From Candidatus Bipolaricaulota bacterium (GTDB lineage: Bacteria; Bipolaricaulota; Bipolaricaulia; UBA7950; UBA9294), in assembly GCA_030612565.1 (NCBI GenBank), contig JAUWNQ010000038.1, positions 1 through 5,944 of the forward strand: DNA of 5,944 nucleotides, given 5' to 3'. Below are positions 4,765 to 5,944 of this stretch, one piece after another. Numbering within the stretch: position 1 is the first letter of the stretch; each line of letters opens with the position of its first letter. A program made the translations under genes and the position numbers. Under the pieces are notes generated by a model, which was given only the letters and a program-made list of their open reading frames with translations, did not search any database and was not told where the DNA came from.

Positions 4765-5944
4765 TGCGACGAAGGATCCTCGTCATCGGTCTCGATGGAG
4801 TGGGATTTCCGCTCATCGATCCGTGGCTTAAGGAGGGGAAGCTCCCGCACCTGGCACAGCTTTTCGACGCAGGAACCCACGGAACTCTACGAAGTACTAT
4901 CCCTCCGCTGACTGGCCCGGCGTGGTCGAGCTTCCAAACAGGGGTCAACCCCGGGAAGCACGGGATCTCCGGATGGACAAAACGTCGACAAGGAAGCTAC
5001 TCCATCTCGGTCGTAAATGGTGATGACATCCCCTACCCCACCATATGGGAGCTTGCAAGCGAGAACGGGAGAAAGGTATTGAGTATCGGGCTTCCCCTGA
5101 GCTACCCGCCGCGAAAGGTCAATGGGGTGATCATCCCTGGGATGTTGACCCCGGAGAGTGATCCCACACCGACCTCCCCTCCAGAGATCTACGCCGAGCT
5201 TCGTCGCGTTGCGCCGGATTACCGTTTTTTTCCGGAGTGCGCCCACCGATTCACCACAAAAGCAAAGACGAAGGAGCTCCTGACGAGCATAAAGGGGCGG
5301 GCGGAGGCGGCGAAACATTTCCTGCGCCAAACCGACTGGGATCTGGCGATGCTTCACTTTCAGGCGACCGACAAGGTTCAGCATGATCTCTGGGGCGGCG
5401 AGAAGAACGGGTTCGATCCCCTCCTCACCGTCTTCCAGGAGGTCGATCGACAGGTTGGGGAATTAGTCGAGATTGCACAGGCGATGGAAGCGAGTGTAAT
5501 CCTCCTCTCCGATCACGGAATGGGTCCAGAGGAGTACACCTTCTCGATCAACACCTGGCTCCTTCAGTCAGGGTACCTCCACCTAAAAAGGGGACCGGCC
5601 ACCCGCTTCAAACGCATCGCGTTCCGTCTCGGGTTCACACAGAAGCGACTTATGCGCCTTGGCCTCCTTCTTTACCCCCTCGCCTATAGGCTTGGGCTCG
5701 TCCGCTCGTTCTTCGATACAGTAGGCGAAGGCTGGCTCGCGCGTGCGATCTCCGCCCTCTTCCTCTCCCTTGACGATATCGATTGGGCGCGAACACGCGC
5801 CTATTCCCACGCCGATATCGGGCACATCCGCCTGAACCTGCGCGGGCGTGAGCCTGAGGGGATCGTCACTGAAGGCGAGAAGGGCCGGCTGACCGAGGAA
5901 CTGATCGAGAGGCTACGGGCAGTTGTGAACCCGCATAGCAAGGA
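4764..5944 (+). CDS. AlkP-superfamily phosphohydrolase/phosphodiesterase, 3' end outside window
   Basis: Metal-dependent hydrolase of the type I phosphodiesterase/nucleotide pyrophosphatase group (COG3379-like). 393 codons are present and the frame is open at the window edge. Sequence signs: VIGLDG (7-12) with metal ligand D11; PPLTGPAW (47-54) with probable nucleophile T50; 'FQTGVNPGKHGISGW' (57-71); 'ATDKVQHDLW' (201-210) with D203 and H207; LLSDHGMG (247-254) with D250 and H251; and 'HIRLNLRGREPEGIV' (354-368), typical of this family just before its C-terminal part. All metal ligands expected in this stretch are there. Family members usually reach about 450-550 residues, so perhaps 50-150 are missing. 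A stretch rich in Leu, Arg and aromatics (281-313) may touch the membrane, but no clear transmembrane helix or signal peptide is seen. It starts at the overlap TGATG with the glycosyltransferase, so the two probably act on the same phosphorylated glycan or lipid. Exact substrate unknown. Confidence 0.9.
   Translation, partial: MRRRILVIGLDGVGFPLIDPWLKEGKLPHLAQLFDAGTHGTLRSTIPPLTGPAWSSFQTGVNPGKHGISGWTKRRQGSYSISVVNGDDIPYPTIWELASENGRKVLSIGLPLSYPPRKVNGVIIPGMLTPESDPTPTSPPEIYAELRRVAPDYRFFPECAHRFTTKAKTKELLTSIKGRAEAAKHFLRQTDWDLAMLHFQATDKVQHDLWGGEKNGFDPLLTVFQEVDRQVGELVEIAQAMEASVILLSDHGMGPEEYTFSINTWLLQSGYLHLKRGPATRFKRIAFRLGFTQKRLMRLGLLLYPLAYRLGLVRSFFDTVGEGWLARAISALFLSLDDIDWARTRAYSHADIGHIRLNLRGREPEGIVTEGEKGRLTEELIERLRAVVNPHSK

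Noticed and set aside
4887..5384. Minus-strand 165-aa frame
   Set aside because: Antisense shadow of the phosphohydrolase, whose motifs are clear.

Overview
This looks like bacterial chromosomal DNA of moderately high GC, with compact intergenic spacing, Shine-Dalgarno-led genes inside a probable operon, and many short palindromic interspersed repeats between genes. The repeats, a degraded RIO-type kinase and an FeS endonuclease III of the 'SQNTND' type suggest an uncultivated or deep-branching bacterial lineage. A Bipolaricaulota-like thermophile is one guess, but nothing in the window fixes the taxonomy.

Left part (1-663): no intact gene. Bases 1-171 are a run of hairpins, including a nested structure (1-89) that can fold as a three-way junction. 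They abut a minus-strand remnant of a RIO-family protein kinase (about 172-350). It keeps the catalytic loop HGDLSPYN and the IID motif but lacks the N-lobe, the C-terminus and probably an internal segment. Its only Met lies inside another palindrome (369-397). A three-unit 9-nt repeat follows (430-456), then unassigned sequence up to a beta-class carbonic anhydrase (664 or 670 to 1266, plus strand).

Middle (1267-2499): a 321-bp convergent intergenic stretch holds an inverted pair of 27-nt REP-like hairpins (REPIN-like, with GTAG feet). Next is a minus-strand gene for an unrecognised exported protein of 247 aa (1588-2331). A divergent region (2332-2499) contains another repeat cluster and two candidate -10 boxes, each exactly 7 nt from a start codon without a Shine-Dalgarno. 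This suggests divergent leaderless transcripts.

Right part (2500-5944): four plus-strand genes that could form one operon. They are an endonuclease III-like DNA glycosylase/lyase with an FeS cluster, a stand-alone CinA C-terminal-domain NMN amidase (PncC type), a GT4 glycosyltransferase, and an AlkP-superfamily phosphohydrolase that runs off the window. The last two overlap by one base. The glycosyltransferase appears to start at an AUA codon with a well-placed Shine-Dalgarno; the first ordinary start codon (GTG, 3802) would remove its first beta strand. Endonuclease III repairs oxidised DNA bases and PncC recycles NMN, which forms when bacterial DNA ligase consumes NAD, so these two fit a maintenance theme. 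The glycosyltransferase and phosphohydrolase probably act on a surface glycan or glycolipid, but the substrate cannot be read from the sequence.

I found no clearly new multi-gene system. The best leads are the AUA start, the palindrome family with an invariant CAAG loop and covarying stems, the REPIN-like pair, and the divergent leaderless promoters.
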